Shown here: positions 1 through 8,621 of the stretch, piece after piece
How the letters are laid out: each line of letters starts with the position of its first letter
How positions within the stretch are numbered: position 1 is the stretch's first letter
NCBI RefSeq assembly: GCF_003729955.1
Contig: NZ_RJTX01000001.1
Span: forward strand, 1,550,001-1,614,000
Direction of reading: 5' to 3'
Length of the DNA: 64,000 nt
From: Chryseobacterium daecheongense
Lineage (GTDB): Bacteria > Bacteroidota > Bacteroidia > Flavobacteriales > Weeksellaceae
The notes under the pieces: model-generated
The model's input: only the letters and a program-made list of their open reading frames with translations
The model's database searches: none
Told to the model about the DNA's origin: nothing
Made by a program: the position numbers and the translations under genes

Positions 1-2
1 CA

Positions 3-143
3 ATAGGAGAGATTATGGAAGTAGATGACACCTCAGTTCTCATCCGGAACTACGACCCAACCGGAAAAATAGATAAAAAACCCCATAAAATTTCTTTCAA
101 AAAAATAGAAATGGTTACTTTTAACGATAATTATACATTAATT
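3..143 (+). CDS. C-terminal end of an unrecognised protein (start lies outside the window)
   Basis: The frame is open from the window edge to a TAA stop at 141-143, giving about 46 residues that I do not recognise. The visible part is charged and ends in a short tail after Met-Val-Thr-Phe. A run of six T (119-124) followed by A sits in the arrangement T TTT TTA relative to this frame. The -1 frame after it stays open to a TAG at 167-169 and reads as a more protein-like tail (NDNYTLIFRKHLKE). Either the short tail is real, or an indel or -1 frameshift joins the two frames. It lies just upstream of proC on the same strand. Confidence 0.5.
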
Positions 144-178
144 TTCAGAAAACACCTTAAAGAATAGATAAAAAACAC

Positions 179-982
179 ATGAAAATAGCCATTTTAGGAG
201 CAGGAAACATGGGCCTGTCTTTTTCAAAATCTTTTTTGAAATATGAGCTTATCAAACCTGAAAACCTGCAACTGATTACCAGAAACGAATCCAGATTATC
301 AAAAATAGCAGAGGAGTTTCCTCACTCCAACATATCCGTTTTTCAAAATGTTAAGGAAATCGATGCCGATCTTATTATTATTGCCGTGAAACCTCAGGAT
401 TTCCAGTACGTTGCGGAAAACATCAGATTTACCTTAAAAGAAAACCAGATGGTTTTATCCATTATGGCGGGAATAAAGATTGAAAAGATCCAAAAATTAC
501 TGAATCATCCTCTTGTCGTGAGAGCTATGCCCAACTCTCCCACGCTTTTAGGAATGGGAATTACCGGCTATACTTCCGCAGACGGCATTTCTTTCAGCCA
601 GTTGATCAATATCGAAAGATTACTGAACAGTACCGGAAGATCTGTATATCTGGAAGATGAAAACCTATTGGACGGTGTCACAGCTCTTTCAGGAAGCGGA
701 CCTGCTTATTTCTATTACATCATTGATGCCATGATCAAAGCCGGAATCGAGATGGGAATAGAGGAAAATCTTTCTAAGCTCTTTGTAAAGCAAACTATGC
801 TTGGAGCCTATCATCTGATTAACAATTCTGATAAAAATTTAGAAGAGCTGATTCAGGATGTTGCTTCCAAAGGCGGAACTACAGAGGCAGCCTTAAAAAC
901 CTTCGAGGAAAATAATTTCAAAGAAATCCTGAAAAAAGGTATCTTAAATGCTGAAAAGCGGGCTCAGGAACTAAACGGCTAG
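179..982 (+). CDS. proC: Pyrroline-5-carboxylate reductase
   Basis: This enzyme catalyses the last step of proline synthesis in the cytoplasm: NAD(P)H-dependent reduction of pyrroline-5-carboxylate to proline. The 267-residue length is normal for the family. The Rossmann nucleotide-binding motif GAGNMG is at residues 7-12. The C-terminal dimerisation/substrate domain carries the family signature around residues 171-195 (SGSGPAYFYY followed by the ALxxG-like helix) and a SKGGTTEAAL motif near the end. The ATG at 179 places the beta-strand and glycine motif at the very N-terminus, as expected. The 3' end overlaps the convergent VanZ-like gene by 12 bp. Confidence 0.95.
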   Translation: MKIAILGAGNMGLSFSKSFLKYELIKPENLQLITRNESRLSKIAEEFPHSNISVFQNVKEIDADLIIIAVKPQDFQYVAENIRFTLKENQMVLSIMAGIKIEKIQKLLNHPLVVRAMPNSPTLLGMGITGYTSADGISFSQLINIERLLNSTGRSVYLEDENLLDGVTALSGSGPAYFYYIIDAMIKAGIEMGIEENLSKLFVKQTMLGAYHLINNSDKNLEELIQDVASKGGTTEAALKTFEENNFKEILKKGILNAEKRAQELNG

Positions 983-1393
983 TTTCCTTTCAATCTGTTG
1001 ACACATCAACCATCCTAAATACACCCCAAAAGTATTGAGGATAATATCGTCTACTTCAAAAATACCCATTCTGGTAAAGTATTGGAGCGCTTCCACAATG
1101 ATAATGGCTGACATAAAGGTAAAAAGCAGGTTTTTGAGATCTTTTAACTGAGGCAGCACCCAGCCCAGAAAACCAAAAGGTATGAACATTATAATATTCC
1201 CCAGGACAATAATAATGATATCTTTCCAGGAAATGGTACCTTCAATAAATTTGATAGTGGATAAAATAGGTTCTATTCTCAAGATATTATCATCATACTG
1301 AAATCTCCCCATACCTAAAAACATTAGGTACAGCAAAAATAAGGTGTAAGGAACGATAATTATTTTGTAAAATTTCTTTAACATCAATTGCAA
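971..1393 (-). CDS. VanZ-like family membrane protein
   Basis: A 140-residue protein with about four hydrophobic segments. It carries the VanZ-family pattern of a glycine/asparagine turn before a hydrophobic helix (GNIIMFIPFGFLG) and a later polar stretch with Glu, Gln and Asp (EALQYFTRMG, then DDIILNTFG). VanZ relatives are integral membrane proteins; the original confers low-level teicoplanin resistance, but most small chromosomal homologues have no assigned function. The gene is divergent from lnt. A perfect -7 box on the minus strand (1391-1398) lies only 6 nt before the ATG, so the mRNA may be nearly leaderless. Confidence 0.8.
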   Translation of the reverse strand: MQLMLKKFYKIIIVPYTLFLLYLMFLGMGRFQYDDNILRIEPILSTIKFIEGTISWKDIIIIVLGNIIMFIPFGFLGWVLPQLKDLKNLLFTFMSAIIIVEALQYFTRMGIFEVDDIILNTFGVYLGWLMCQQIERKLAV

Positions 1394-1398
1394 ATGTA
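1391..1398 (-). promoter_or_regulatory. -7 promoter box for the VanZ-like gene
   Basis: On the minus strand this reads TACATTTG, a perfect match to the Bacteroidota TAnnTTTG element. The ATG begins after only 6 further bases. Confidence 0.65.
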
Positions 1399-1414
1399 TT
1401 CATTTCAAAAACAT

Positions 1415-1422
1415 TAAATTTG
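1415..1422 (+). promoter_or_regulatory. -7 promoter box for lnt
   Basis: TAAATTTG matches TAnnTTTG and lies 17 nt before the lnt ATG. It sits back to back with the VanZ box in a 46-bp divergent intergenic gap. Confidence 0.65.
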
Positions 1423-1439
1423 TATGTTAATTTAATTTA

Positions 1440-3071
1440 ATGAAATACGTTTTACTTACGCTCATTTCAGCAATGCTGCTGTCTGTTTCATGGCCTACTT
1501 ACGGTGTTCCGTTTTTTATATTCTTTGCACTTGTTCCTCTTTTGATGATGGAACACGGAGTTTCTAAATTTTCGGATTATAAAAGAAAAAGCTGGATTGT
1601 TTTCGGACTTTCCTACCTCTGCTTTATCATCTGGAATATTGTCACTACAGGATGGCTGTATGGTTCAAAAAACCCGGACGGAAGCCACTCTTTAATGGCC
1701 GTATTATTTCCGGTTCTTGTCAATTCCCTACTCTATTCTTTGGTTTTCCAATGCTACCACTGGTACAAAAATGCACAGGGAACGTATTGGGGATTAGCTT
1801 TTTTCATTGCAATATGGATGAGCTTTGAAAAATTCCATCTAAATTGGGAACTTACTTGGCCATGGCTGAATCTTGGGAACGTATTTTCAGAATATCCTAA
1901 GCTTGTTCAATGGTATGATACGTTGGGAGCAACAGGGGGAAGTTTTTGGATCTTGCTGATCAATGTATTTTTATTTTATACTGTAAGAACATGGGAAGCA
2001 GGAAGAAAGAGAAAAGACTTAATTAAAAACACTTCCATTGCTGCCCTTCTCATTATTCTTCCGATGATCATTTCATTGATCAAGTATAATAATTTTGATG
2101 AAAAACCAATCGGGCAAGTAAATGTTCTACTTTTACAGCCGGAACTTGATCCCTACAACGAAAAATATCTCAAAGACAGCCTTACTATAGAAAATGATCT
2201 TTTAACCCTTGCTGAAAAAAATTCAAAAGGAAAAATTGATTATTATATTGCTCCCGAAACAGCAATTCCTGGAAGAGGCTCCATTTCCGAAACAGGTTTT
2301 GAAAAAAGTTTTCTTTTGAATAATGTTAAGGATTTTTTATCCAAACATCCCGGCTCTGTTTTTGCAACGGGAATTTCTTCGCATCGCTATTATTTTAGCG
2401 GAGAAAATTTACCGCAAGGTGCTTATCAGATTAACTCCGGAGTGTGGGTAGAAAGTTATAACTCTGCGGTACAAATTGTTCCCAATCAAAAAGTGCAAGT
2501 GTATCATAAGGGAAAGCTTGTACCAGGTGTTGAAATTTTCCCGTATATGAATGTTTTAAAGCCTATTTTAGGGGATGCCATGCTTAATCTTGGCGGAACA
2601 GTAGCTTCACTGGGAACAGACAAGGAAAGAGTAGCTTTTGCCAATCCGTACAACAAAGGAAAAATAGCTCCCATCATTTGCTATGAAAGTATTTATGGTG
2701 AATTTGTAACCGATTATGTAAAAAAAGGAGCTAATTTTTTAGCAATCATGACCAATGATTCCTGGTGGGGTGTTACGGAAGGCCACAAGCAGCTGCTTTC
2801 TTACGCTAAGCTAAGAGCCATTGAAACCCGCAGGGAAATCGCCCGTTCTGCGAACAGTGGTATTTCCGCACATATTGATGCAAAAGGTGAAGTTTTAGAA
2901 GATACTTTTTATGGAGATCAAACCGCATTATTCGCTAAAATCAACCTGTATGATCAACAGACTTTCTATACAAGAACAGGAGATTTCCTTTCCAGAGTTT
3001 CGATTTTTGCATTAGGATTTTTGCTCTTTTATTTTCTGATCAAAAGGTTCCAGAGAAAGATGGCGAAATAG
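1440..3071 (+). CDS. lnt: Apolipoprotein N-acyltransferase
   Basis: Lnt transfers an acyl chain to the N-terminal cysteine of lipoproteins in the inner membrane, the last maturation step. The 543-residue protein has several N-terminal membrane helices (roughly residues 1-215) followed by a nitrilase-type domain. The catalytic triad is visible: Glu273 in IAPET, a Lys near 357 in YHKGKLVPG, and Cys414 in IICYES. The family NDSWWG motif follows the cysteine. The window holds many predicted lipoproteins (for example at 15521, 18171, 32759, 37144, 47372 and 48552) that would be its substrates. A final helix lies at the C-terminus. Confidence 0.93.
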   Translation: MKYVLLTLISAMLLSVSWPTYGVPFFIFFALVPLLMMEHGVSKFSDYKRKSWIVFGLSYLCFIIWNIVTTGWLYGSKNPDGSHSLMAVLFPVLVNSLLYSLVFQCYHWYKNAQGTYWGLAFFIAIWMSFEKFHLNWELTWPWLNLGNVFSEYPKLVQWYDTLGATGGSFWILLINVFLFYTVRTWEAGRKRKDLIKNTSIAALLIILPMIISLIKYNNFDEKPIGQVNVLLLQPELDPYNEKYLKDSLTIENDLLTLAEKNSKGKIDYYIAPETAIPGRGSISETGFEKSFLLNNVKDFLSKHPGSVFATGISSHRYYFSGENLPQGAYQINSGVWVESYNSAVQIVPNQKVQVYHKGKLVPGVEIFPYMNVLKPILGDAMLNLGGTVASLGTDKERVAFANPYNKGKIAPIICYESIYGEFVTDYVKKGANFLAIMTNDSWWGVTEGHKQLLSYAKLRAIETRREIARSANSGISAHIDAKGEVLEDTFYGDQTALFAKINLYDQQTFYTRTGDFLSRVSIFALGFLLFYFLIKRFQRKMAK

Positions 3072-3133
3072 CGCATTAAAAATCTTAATTGTTAAAAAAT
3101 AATCTAACTAATTGGAAAATAAATTTTAAAACA

Positions 3134-3165
3134 TTTGTCTATCTAAAAAATTCTTCGTTATTTTG
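3134..3165 (+). promoter_or_regulatory. Promoter for the rpmB-rpmG cluster
   Basis: A -33 TTTG (3134-3137) and a near-consensus -7 element TTATTTTG (3158-3165) are separated by 20 bp. They precede rpmB with a 36-nt leader. Confidence 0.5.
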
Positions 3166-3201
3166 CACTCTCAAATATTATACAAATAAGAACATCGAGA
3201 T

Positions 3202-3438
3202 ATGTCAAGAATTTGCCAAATAACAGGAAAGCGTGCAATGGTTGGTAACAACGTTTCTCACGCTAATAACAAAACGAAGCGTCGTTTTGAAATTAACTTA
3301 TTGGAGAAGAAGTTTTACCTTCCAGAGCAAGATAAGCACGTAACGTTAAAAGTTTCAGCTCATGGATTGAGAGTGATTAACAAGATTGGAATTGAAGAAG
3401 CTCTAGAAAGAGCAGCAAGAAACGGATTTATTAAATAA
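3202..3438 (+). CDS. rpmB: 50S ribosomal protein L28
   Basis: A 78-residue basic protein beginning [21 protein letters not shown], the characteristic L28 N-terminus, with the following [12 protein letters not shown] stretch that contacts rRNA. It is a component of the large subunit. It is first in a tight cluster with rpmG (10-bp gap), the DUF4295 gene and then ftsY. The zinc-type cysteines of some L28 proteins are absent apart from Cys5. Confidence 0.95.
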   Translation: MSRICQITGKRAMVGNNVSHANNKTKRRFEINLLEKKFYLPEQDKHVTLKVSAHGLRVINKIGIEEALERAARNGFIK

Positions 3439-3448
3439 TTAAGAAATC

Positions 3449-3631
3449 ATGGCAAAAAAAGGAAACAGAGTTCAAGTAATCCTTGAATGTACAGAGCATA
3501 AAGAAAGTGGTATGCCAGGAATGTCTAGATACATTTCTACTAAAAATAAAAAGAACACTACAGAAAGATTAGAGCTTAAAAAGTATAATCCTGTTCTTAA
3601 GAAATATACTGTTCACAAAGAAATCAAGTAA
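3449..3631 (+). CDS. rpmG: 50S ribosomal protein L33
   Basis: A 60-residue basic protein beginning [18 protein letters not shown], typical of L33. The second zinc-ribbon cysteine pair is replaced (only one Cys is present), so this is the zinc-independent form. The [19 protein letters not shown] core is conserved. It lies between rpmB and the DUF4295 gene and is presumably co-transcribed with them. Confidence 0.95.
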   Translation: MAKKGNRVQVILECTEHKESGMPGMSRYISTKNKKNTTERLELKKYNPVLKKYTVHKEIK

Positions 3632-3651
3632 TTTATAAAATATAACTTACC

Positions 3652-3804
3652 ATGGCAAAGAAAGTAGTAGCAACCCTACAAAGCGGTCAGTCAAAAAAAA
3701 TGACTAAAGTTGTGAAAATGGTGAAGTCATCTAAATCAGGTGCTTACGTTTTCGAAGAAAAAGTAATGAATGCGGACGAAGTAGACGGTTATTTAAAAAA
3801 ATAA
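3652..3804 (+). CDS. DUF4295 small basic protein, probable Bacteroidota-specific ribosomal protein
   Basis: A 50-residue very basic protein (many Lys; starts MAKKVVATLQSG, ends DEVDGYLKK). It begins 20 bp after rpmG and is followed by a terminator, completing the rpmB-rpmG cluster. This position and sequence match the DUF4295 family, which is confined to Bacteroidota. From memory, a large-subunit protein named bL38 in the Flavobacterium johnsoniae ribosome structure corresponds to such a protein; I cannot confirm that this is the same family. The gene is easily missed because of its size. Confidence 0.8.
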   Translation: MAKKVVATLQSGQSKKMTKVVKMVKSSKSGAYVFEEKVMNADEVDGYLKK

Positions 3805-3825
3805 TCTACACTTTATTTACAATAT

Positions 3826-3857
3826 AAAAACTACTCAGATTTTTGGGTAGTTTTTTT
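3826..3857 (+). terminator. Rho-independent terminator after the ribosomal protein cluster
   Basis: The arms AACTACTC and GGGTAGTT (one G-T pair) flank a T-rich loop and are followed by seven T. Confidence 0.7.
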
Positions 3858-3859
3858 GT

Positions 3860-3867
3860 TATCTTTG
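3860..3867 (+). promoter_or_regulatory. -7 promoter box for ftsY
   Basis: TATCTTTG is a perfect TAnnTTTG match directly after the upstream terminator. It gives ftsY its own promoter with a leader of about 36 nt. Confidence 0.6.
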
Positions 3868-3903
3868 TTATAGACAACACACTATATAAAATCAAAGTTC
3901 TCT

Positions 3904-4857
3904 ATGAGTTGGTTTAAAAATATTTTCAAAAAAGAAGAGAAAGAAACTTTAGACAAAGGATTGGAAAAATCCAGTCAGGGTTTCTTCGAAAAAATGACGA
4001 AAGCCGTAGTCGGTAAAAGCAAAGTAGATGATGAAGTACTGGATGATCTGGAAGAAGTACTTATTGCTTCCGATGTAGGTGCATCAACTACCATTAAGAT
4101 CATAGAAAGAATTGAAGAGCGTGTTGCGAGAGATAAATACGTTAATATAAGTGAGCTGGACAAAATCCTTCGTGAAGAAATCACCGGGTTATTACTGGAA
4201 AATCCTCATGCAGGAACCGGAAATATAGACACCACTAAAAAGCCTTATGTAATCATGGTTGTTGGAGTAAACGGTGTCGGAAAAACCACTACTATAGGAA
4301 AGCTGGCCCATCAGTTCAAATCCGAAGGTAAAAAAGTGGTTTTAGGAGCTGCAGATACTTTCAGAGCTGCGGCTGTGGACCAATTAACAATCTGGAGTGA
4401 AAGAGTGGGTGTTCCCATTGTAAAGCAAAATATGGGCTCTGATCCCGCTTCGGTGGCCTTTGATACCGTACAAAGTGCCGTTGCGCAAGATGCAGATGTC
4501 GTAATCATTGATACCGCAGGAAGACTTCACAATAAAGTTAATTTGATGAACGAGCTTTCTAAAATCAAAAGAGTGATGCAAAAGGTAATTCCGGATGCTC
4601 CTCACGAGATTTTATTGGTTCTTGATGGTTCTACAGGACAAAATGCTTTTGAGCAGGCCAAACAGTTTACAGCAGCTACAGAAGTAAATGCTTTAGCCGT
4701 TACAAAATTGGATGGCACGGCCAAAGGAGGTGTCGTAATAGGAATTTCTGATCAGTTCCAGATTCCTGTAAAATATATAGGTGTTGGTGAGAAGATGCAA
4801 GACCTGCAATTGTTTAATGGTACAGAATTTGTTGACTCTTTTTTCAAGAAAAGATGA
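3904..4857 (+). CDS. ftsY: Signal recognition particle receptor FtsY
   Basis: FtsY is the membrane-associated GTPase that receives SRP-bound ribosomes for co-translational insertion. At 317 residues it has only a short charged N-terminal tail, then the N helical bundle (about 30-100) and the SRP-type GTPase domain. Visible motifs are GVNGVGKTT (121-129), the DTF...AAA stretch after residue 151, DTAGR (203-207) and TKLD (267-270). The long acidic A domain of enterobacterial FtsY is missing, which is normal in this phylum. Confidence 0.95.
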   Translation: MSWFKNIFKKEEKETLDKGLEKSSQGFFEKMTKAVVGKSKVDDEVLDDLEEVLIASDVGASTTIKIIERIEERVARDKYVNISELDKILREEITGLLLENPHAGTGNIDTTKKPYVIMVVGVNGVGKTTTIGKLAHQFKSEGKKVVLGAADTFRAAAVDQLTIWSERVGVPIVKQNMGSDPASVAFDTVQSAVAQDADVVIIDTAGRLHNKVNLMNELSKIKRVMQKVIPDAPHEILLVLDGSTGQNAFEQAKQFTAATEVNALAVTKLDGTAKGGVVIGISDQFQIPVKYIGVGEKMQDLQLFNGTEFVDSFFKKR

Positions 4858-4925
4858 TATTTATCATATTTTCCATACATTAGTAAACGCATTAATCAAT
4901 TAATATAATTAAAAAATTTACGACT

Positions 4926-5180
4926 ATGGGAATTTTAACTTGGATCATATTTGGTCTTATTGCAGGCGCAATTGCGAAACTTATCATGCCGGGAACACAA
5001 GGTGGAGGCTGGCTAATGACAATTATTTTAGGAATTGTAGGAGCTTTTGTAGGAGGCTTTATAGGCAGTACACTTGGCTGGGGAACTGTTGACGACTTCG
5101 ATTTCAGAAGCATGTTATTAGCAGTGGGAGGAGCACTGATTGTACTCTGGATCTACGGAATGGCCACAAGGAAAAGCTAA
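4926..5180 (+). CDS. GlsB/YeaQ/YmgE-like small membrane protein
   Basis: An 84-residue, glycine-rich protein with three hydrophobic segments and the pattern IIFGLIAGAIAKLIMPG then GGWLMTIILGIVGAFVGG. This is the transglycosylase-associated/GlsB family, inner-membrane proteins linked to general stress but without a known activity. It is followed by a strong bidirectional terminator shared with sppA. Confidence 0.8.
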   Translation: MGILTWIIFGLIAGAIAKLIMPGTQGGGWLMTIILGIVGAFVGGFIGSTLGWGTVDDFDFRSMLLAVGGALIVLWIYGMATRKS

Positions 5181-5197
5181 AGATAATTAAAAAAACA

Positions 5198-5230
5198 AAG
5201 CCCGGATTGAAATTCAAATCCGGGCTTTTT
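5198..5230. terminator. Bidirectional terminator between GlsB-like gene and sppA
   Basis: An 11-12 bp GC-rich stem (AAGCCCGGATT paired with AATCCGGGCTT) is flanked by A and T runs. It serves both converging genes. Confidence 0.9.
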
Positions 5231-5242
5231 GTACAATATAGT

Positions 5243-6994
5243 TTAGTTAATTTTTATCTGGTAAGGCATTTCCATTTTGACTTCGGACTGCAGCTTTTTA
5301 TCTGTAATCTGTTGTAAAATTTCATAATTGGCTTTCCCAATTTTATTTTTGATGACTCTTGCCGAAATATCTTCCTCATTAAGATCACTGAAAATTTGTT
5401 CAAACGGTGACATTTCTTTAGGATAAGAAGCTACGTGATAAGATTTAAGTCCTGCTTTTTGAGCTGCAAACTTGATTGCATCATTTAACGTACCCAGTTC
5501 ATCCACCAAGCCAATTTCTTTGGCACGTGTACCACTCCAAACTCTTCCTCCACCCACACTATCAATCTGCTCAAAGCTCTGTTTTCTGTTTTGTGTTACG
5601 AAATGAACAAATCTCTTATAGGTACCTTCAACGCTTCTGGTGATTAAGCTAACACCATAAGGAGTAACTCCATTCAAAGATGAATAATACTGTGAGTTGG
5701 CATTAGTGGAAACAATATCTGAACGGATCCCATTCTTATTGGCAATATCTTTAAAATAAGGTATTATACCAAAAACACCTATAGATCCGGTAAGAGTATT
5801 AGGTTCAGAATAAATTTTATCAGCAGCCATTGCAATATAATATCCTCCTGAAGCGGCATAATCTCCAAAAGAAACGATAAGAGGTTTCTTCTTTTTCAGC
5901 TGTTGCAGCTCAAACAAAATTCCATCAGATGCATTGGCGCTTCCCCCTGGAGAATTGATCCTGAATACAACCGCTTTCACTTTATTATTCTCCTGAAGCT
6001 CTTTAATATATTTAATGTACTTTTCAGAATAAATCTCATTGTATTCATCTCCATTATTGATAGACCCTGATGCATATAATACCGCTACTCTATCTCCTGA
6101 TTTATTTTCATCAGCATAAGAACTTATGTATTTGCTTAATGAAATTTTATTGAGTTTATCCTTTTCCTTCAATTTCAGTTGAGACTTTATCATATTATCA
6201 TACTCAGTCTTCTGAATCAGTTGGTCAGCCAATCTGTATTTTAAGCTTTGCTCAGGGATCATTCCATACAAGCTGTCAACAACTGTTCTGAATTGGGCTG
6301 TATCAATTTTTCTGGAAGCAGCAATTCTTGTAGAGGTATTTTTCCAGATGTCATTCAATAATGTACCCAGCTGTTCCTTATTTTCCGGGGAAATATCATT
6401 TCTAAGGAATGGTTCTACCGCAGACTTGAATTTTCCATGACGGATAACTTCGATCCCGATGCCATATTTTTCGGCAAATTCTTTAAAGAAAGTAACTTCT
6501 GTGGCTAATCCTTTCAGCTCAATCATCCCTGAAGGGTTCAGGTAATATTTATCAGCAACAGATCCTAAATAATAAGAAGATTGGGAAACTGTATTTCCAT
6601 AAGCATATACAAATTTTCCACTCTTTTTAAAATCCTCAATGGCATTTCTCAAATCATCAATTTGTGTAATTCCGGCATTCAGATCATCCGTTTCAATACT
6701 TATTCCTTTAATATTATCATCAGTTTTAGCCTTATTAATTGCTTCAAGTGCTTCGTAAATCAAAACACTTTTATTTTGTTTTTTTATATTGAACAAATCA
6801 TTTTGCTCTTCCGTCGGGCTATCAATAATATGGGTTTTTAAATTGATGGTCAATATAGAATTCTTCTTAACTACAGCTTTCTCTCCTCCCATAGAACTGA
6901 ACACAAGAGTCATTATAAAAAAGAAGAAAAATACGGCGCATAGTATGAGAATTGCAACTATATTTGCCAATACATTTTTAAAAAAACTTTTCAT
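5243..6994 (-). CDS. sppA: Signal peptide peptidase SppA, 67K type
   Basis: A membrane-anchored serine protease that degrades signal peptides left in the inner membrane. The 583-residue protein has one N-terminal membrane anchor (about 10-35) and the duplicated S49 layout of the long form. The Ser/Lys dyad is visible: Lys190 in GKFKSAVEP of the first repeat and Ser382 in DYAASGGYY of the second. It is divergent from folK with only 20 bp between start codons, so its promoter must lie in or near the folK start. Confidence 0.92.
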   Translation of the reverse strand: MKSFFKNVLANIVAILILCAVFFFFFIMTLVFSSMGGEKAVVKKNSILTINLKTHIIDSPTEEQNDLFNIKKQNKSVLIYEALEAINKAKTDDNIKGISIETDDLNAGITQIDDLRNAIEDFKKSGKFVYAYGNTVSQSSYYLGSVADKYYLNPSGMIELKGLATEVTFFKEFAEKYGIGIEVIRHGKFKSAVEPFLRNDISPENKEQLGTLLNDIWKNTSTRIAASRKIDTAQFRTVVDSLYGMIPEQSLKYRLADQLIQKTEYDNMIKSQLKLKEKDKLNKISLSKYISSYADENKSGDRVAVLYASGSINNGDEYNEIYSEKYIKYIKELQENNKVKAVVFRINSPGGSANASDGILFELQQLKKKKPLIVSFGDYAASGGYYIAMAADKIYSEPNTLTGSIGVFGIIPYFKDIANKNGIRSDIVSTNANSQYYSSLNGVTPYGVSLITRSVEGTYKRFVHFVTQNRKQSFEQIDSVGGGRVWSGTRAKEIGLVDELGTLNDAIKFAAQKAGLKSYHVASYPKEMSPFEQIFSDLNEEDISARVIKNKIGKANYEILQQITDKKLQSEVKMEMPYQIKIN

Positions 6995-7014
6995 AAATCA
7001 ATCATTTCAACAAT

Positions 7015-7440
7015 ATGTCGCAACAAGAAGTCATTTTGTTACTCGGAAGTAATCTTGGGGATCCGGAAAAAAACCTGGACCTTGCTCTGGAAAAGCTGAA
7101 AAGCGGTAATATTGAAATATTAAAAATAAGTGAATTATTAATTTCACCACCTGTAGAATTTGTTAGTTCCAATATTTTTTGTAATATTGCAACAATAATA
7201 TTGACAGATCTTTCACCAATTCAACTACTTAATTTTATTAAAGGTATTGAAGTGGATATGGGAAGAGTAGATGATTCAAGAGCCTTTGGTGGGTACAGAG
7301 ACCGAATCATAGACATTGACATCATCAAATACAACGAATTAAATTTTATATCAGAAAGATTGGAAATCCCTCATAAAAAACATCTTTTTGAGAGAGAATT
7401 TTCTAAAATATTATTAAAAAATTTATCTAGGAAAACATAA
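7015..7440 (+). CDS. folK: 2-amino-4-hydroxy-6-hydroxymethyldihydropteridine pyrophosphokinase
   Basis: HPPK transfers pyrophosphate from ATP to hydroxymethyl-dihydropterin in folate synthesis. The 141-residue protein has the family N-terminus LLLGSNLGDPEKNL, the GR....AFGGYRDRIIDIDII core with the two metal-binding aspartates, and the late IPHK motif. folB, the preceding pathway enzyme, lies at 44 kb rather than adjacent. The next gene starts 10 bp after the stop, so read-through into it is possible. Confidence 0.93.
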   Translation: MSQQEVILLLGSNLGDPEKNLDLALEKLKSGNIEILKISELLISPPVEFVSSNIFCNIATIILTDLSPIQLLNFIKGIEVDMGRVDDSRAFGGYRDRIIDIDIIKYNELNFISERLEIPHKKHLFEREFSKILLKNLSRKT

Positions 7441-7450
7441 AACATATTGT

Positions 7451-8563
7451 ATGAAATTAGGTTTATTATTATTGGCCGCGTTGCCTATTGCCACTTATGC
7501 TCAGGACAGTATTGCAGTAAATTCATCCAATGAATATCCGAATACTTTTTCCTCAGGTTCTGCCAATGTTCAACCTTTTAACAACTCAACCAGGAGATTC
7601 AACGACTGGTCTATTTCTATTGGTGGTGGAGCAGCATTTATGGCGCACTCAGATCTCAGATCGATCTACGACAAGAAAGTAAACTGGGGTTACAATGCTT
7701 ACGTAAGTTTGGATAAGCAAATCACCCATACATTTGGGTTAAGCCTTATCTACCAGAAAGGAGAGACTAAACAACAGGCTCAACTTGATGGTGCAAAAGG
7801 ACAAGCAGCAGGTGTAGCTACCGGTACGACAAAGTATAATCAGATTGCTTTACAAGGGGATATTAACTTCTCTAATTTATTAAGAAGAGTTGACAATCAT
7901 TCTCCTTACAGATGGGCACTTCACGGTTATTTAGGTATGGGATTCCAAAACTATAACACATCTTTACATGATAACGATGAGTTTAGATGGAGTACTTCAC
8001 CTGCAAGAGTTCCTCTTTTCATTGATCAGAAACTTGCTATCAATTCATTTTTCTTTCAAACCGGAGTTGGTTTAAAGTACAAGGTTTCAAACCTGATTGA
8101 TGTAGAAGCAAGAACCATGTACATCATCAGCGGTGATGATGAATTCGATGGTGGCGGATGGGCAGGCCCTGCTGATTATGATCCGAACTCCAAAGTTTCC
8201 AAATATAACATGATCAGTGAAAGAAGATCTGATAATTTATGGACGGTTAACTTAGGTTTATCCTTCAACCTAGGAAAACATGAATCTCATTTAGCTTGGC
8301 ATGATCCTTTACAAGAAGCATACTACAGAGCTAGTGTATTGGAAAATGCATCTACAGACTTTGTAGTTTGTGAAAAAGGAGACAATGACAATGACGGAGT
8401 TTGTGACGATTGGGACAGAGAACTTAATACTCCTGCAGGTGCAAGAGTTGATGGAGCAGGTGTTGCTTTAGATATGGACCTTGATGGTGTTATCGACTTA
8501 TATGATAAGTGTGTAACAGTTCCCGGCCCAGCTGATAACAACGGTTGTCCAACGAACAAATAA
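7451..8563 (+). CDS. OmpA-like outer-membrane beta-barrel without the peptidoglycan-binding domain
   Basis: A 370-residue protein with a signal peptide (cleavage near ATYA/QD), a conserved tag after it (EYPNTFSSGSANVQPF), a beta-barrel of about 250 residues and a calcium-binding thrombospondin type-3-like stretch (DNDNDGVCDDWD, then DMDLDGVIDLYDKC). It ends at GCPTNK, exactly where its neighbour at 8622 continues into an OmpA domain. No OmpA-domain remnant is visible between the genes. The two are clear tandem paralogues with blocks of identity in barrel and repeat segments. It probably sits in the outer membrane without an anchor to the wall. Confidence 0.85.
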   Translation: MKLGLLLLAALPIATYAQDSIAVNSSNEYPNTFSSGSANVQPFNNSTRRFNDWSISIGGGAAFMAHSDLRSIYDKKVNWGYNAYVSLDKQITHTFGLSLIYQKGETKQQAQLDGAKGQAAGVATGTTKYNQIALQGDINFSNLLRRVDNHSPYRWALHGYLGMGFQNYNTSLHDNDEFRWSTSPARVPLFIDQKLAINSFFFQTGVGLKYKVSNLIDVEARTMYIISGDDEFDGGGWAGPADYDPNSKVSKYNMISERRSDNLWTVNLGLSFNLGKHESHLAWHDPLQEAYYRASVLENASTDFVVCEKGDNDNDGVCDDWDRELNTPAGARVDGAGVALDMDLDGVIDLYDKCVTVPGPADNNGCPTNK

Positions 8564-8621
8564 AGAGTATTTTACTCGCATAAAGAAAAAATCATTTAAT
8601 TAACTAAATAAAAAATACACT

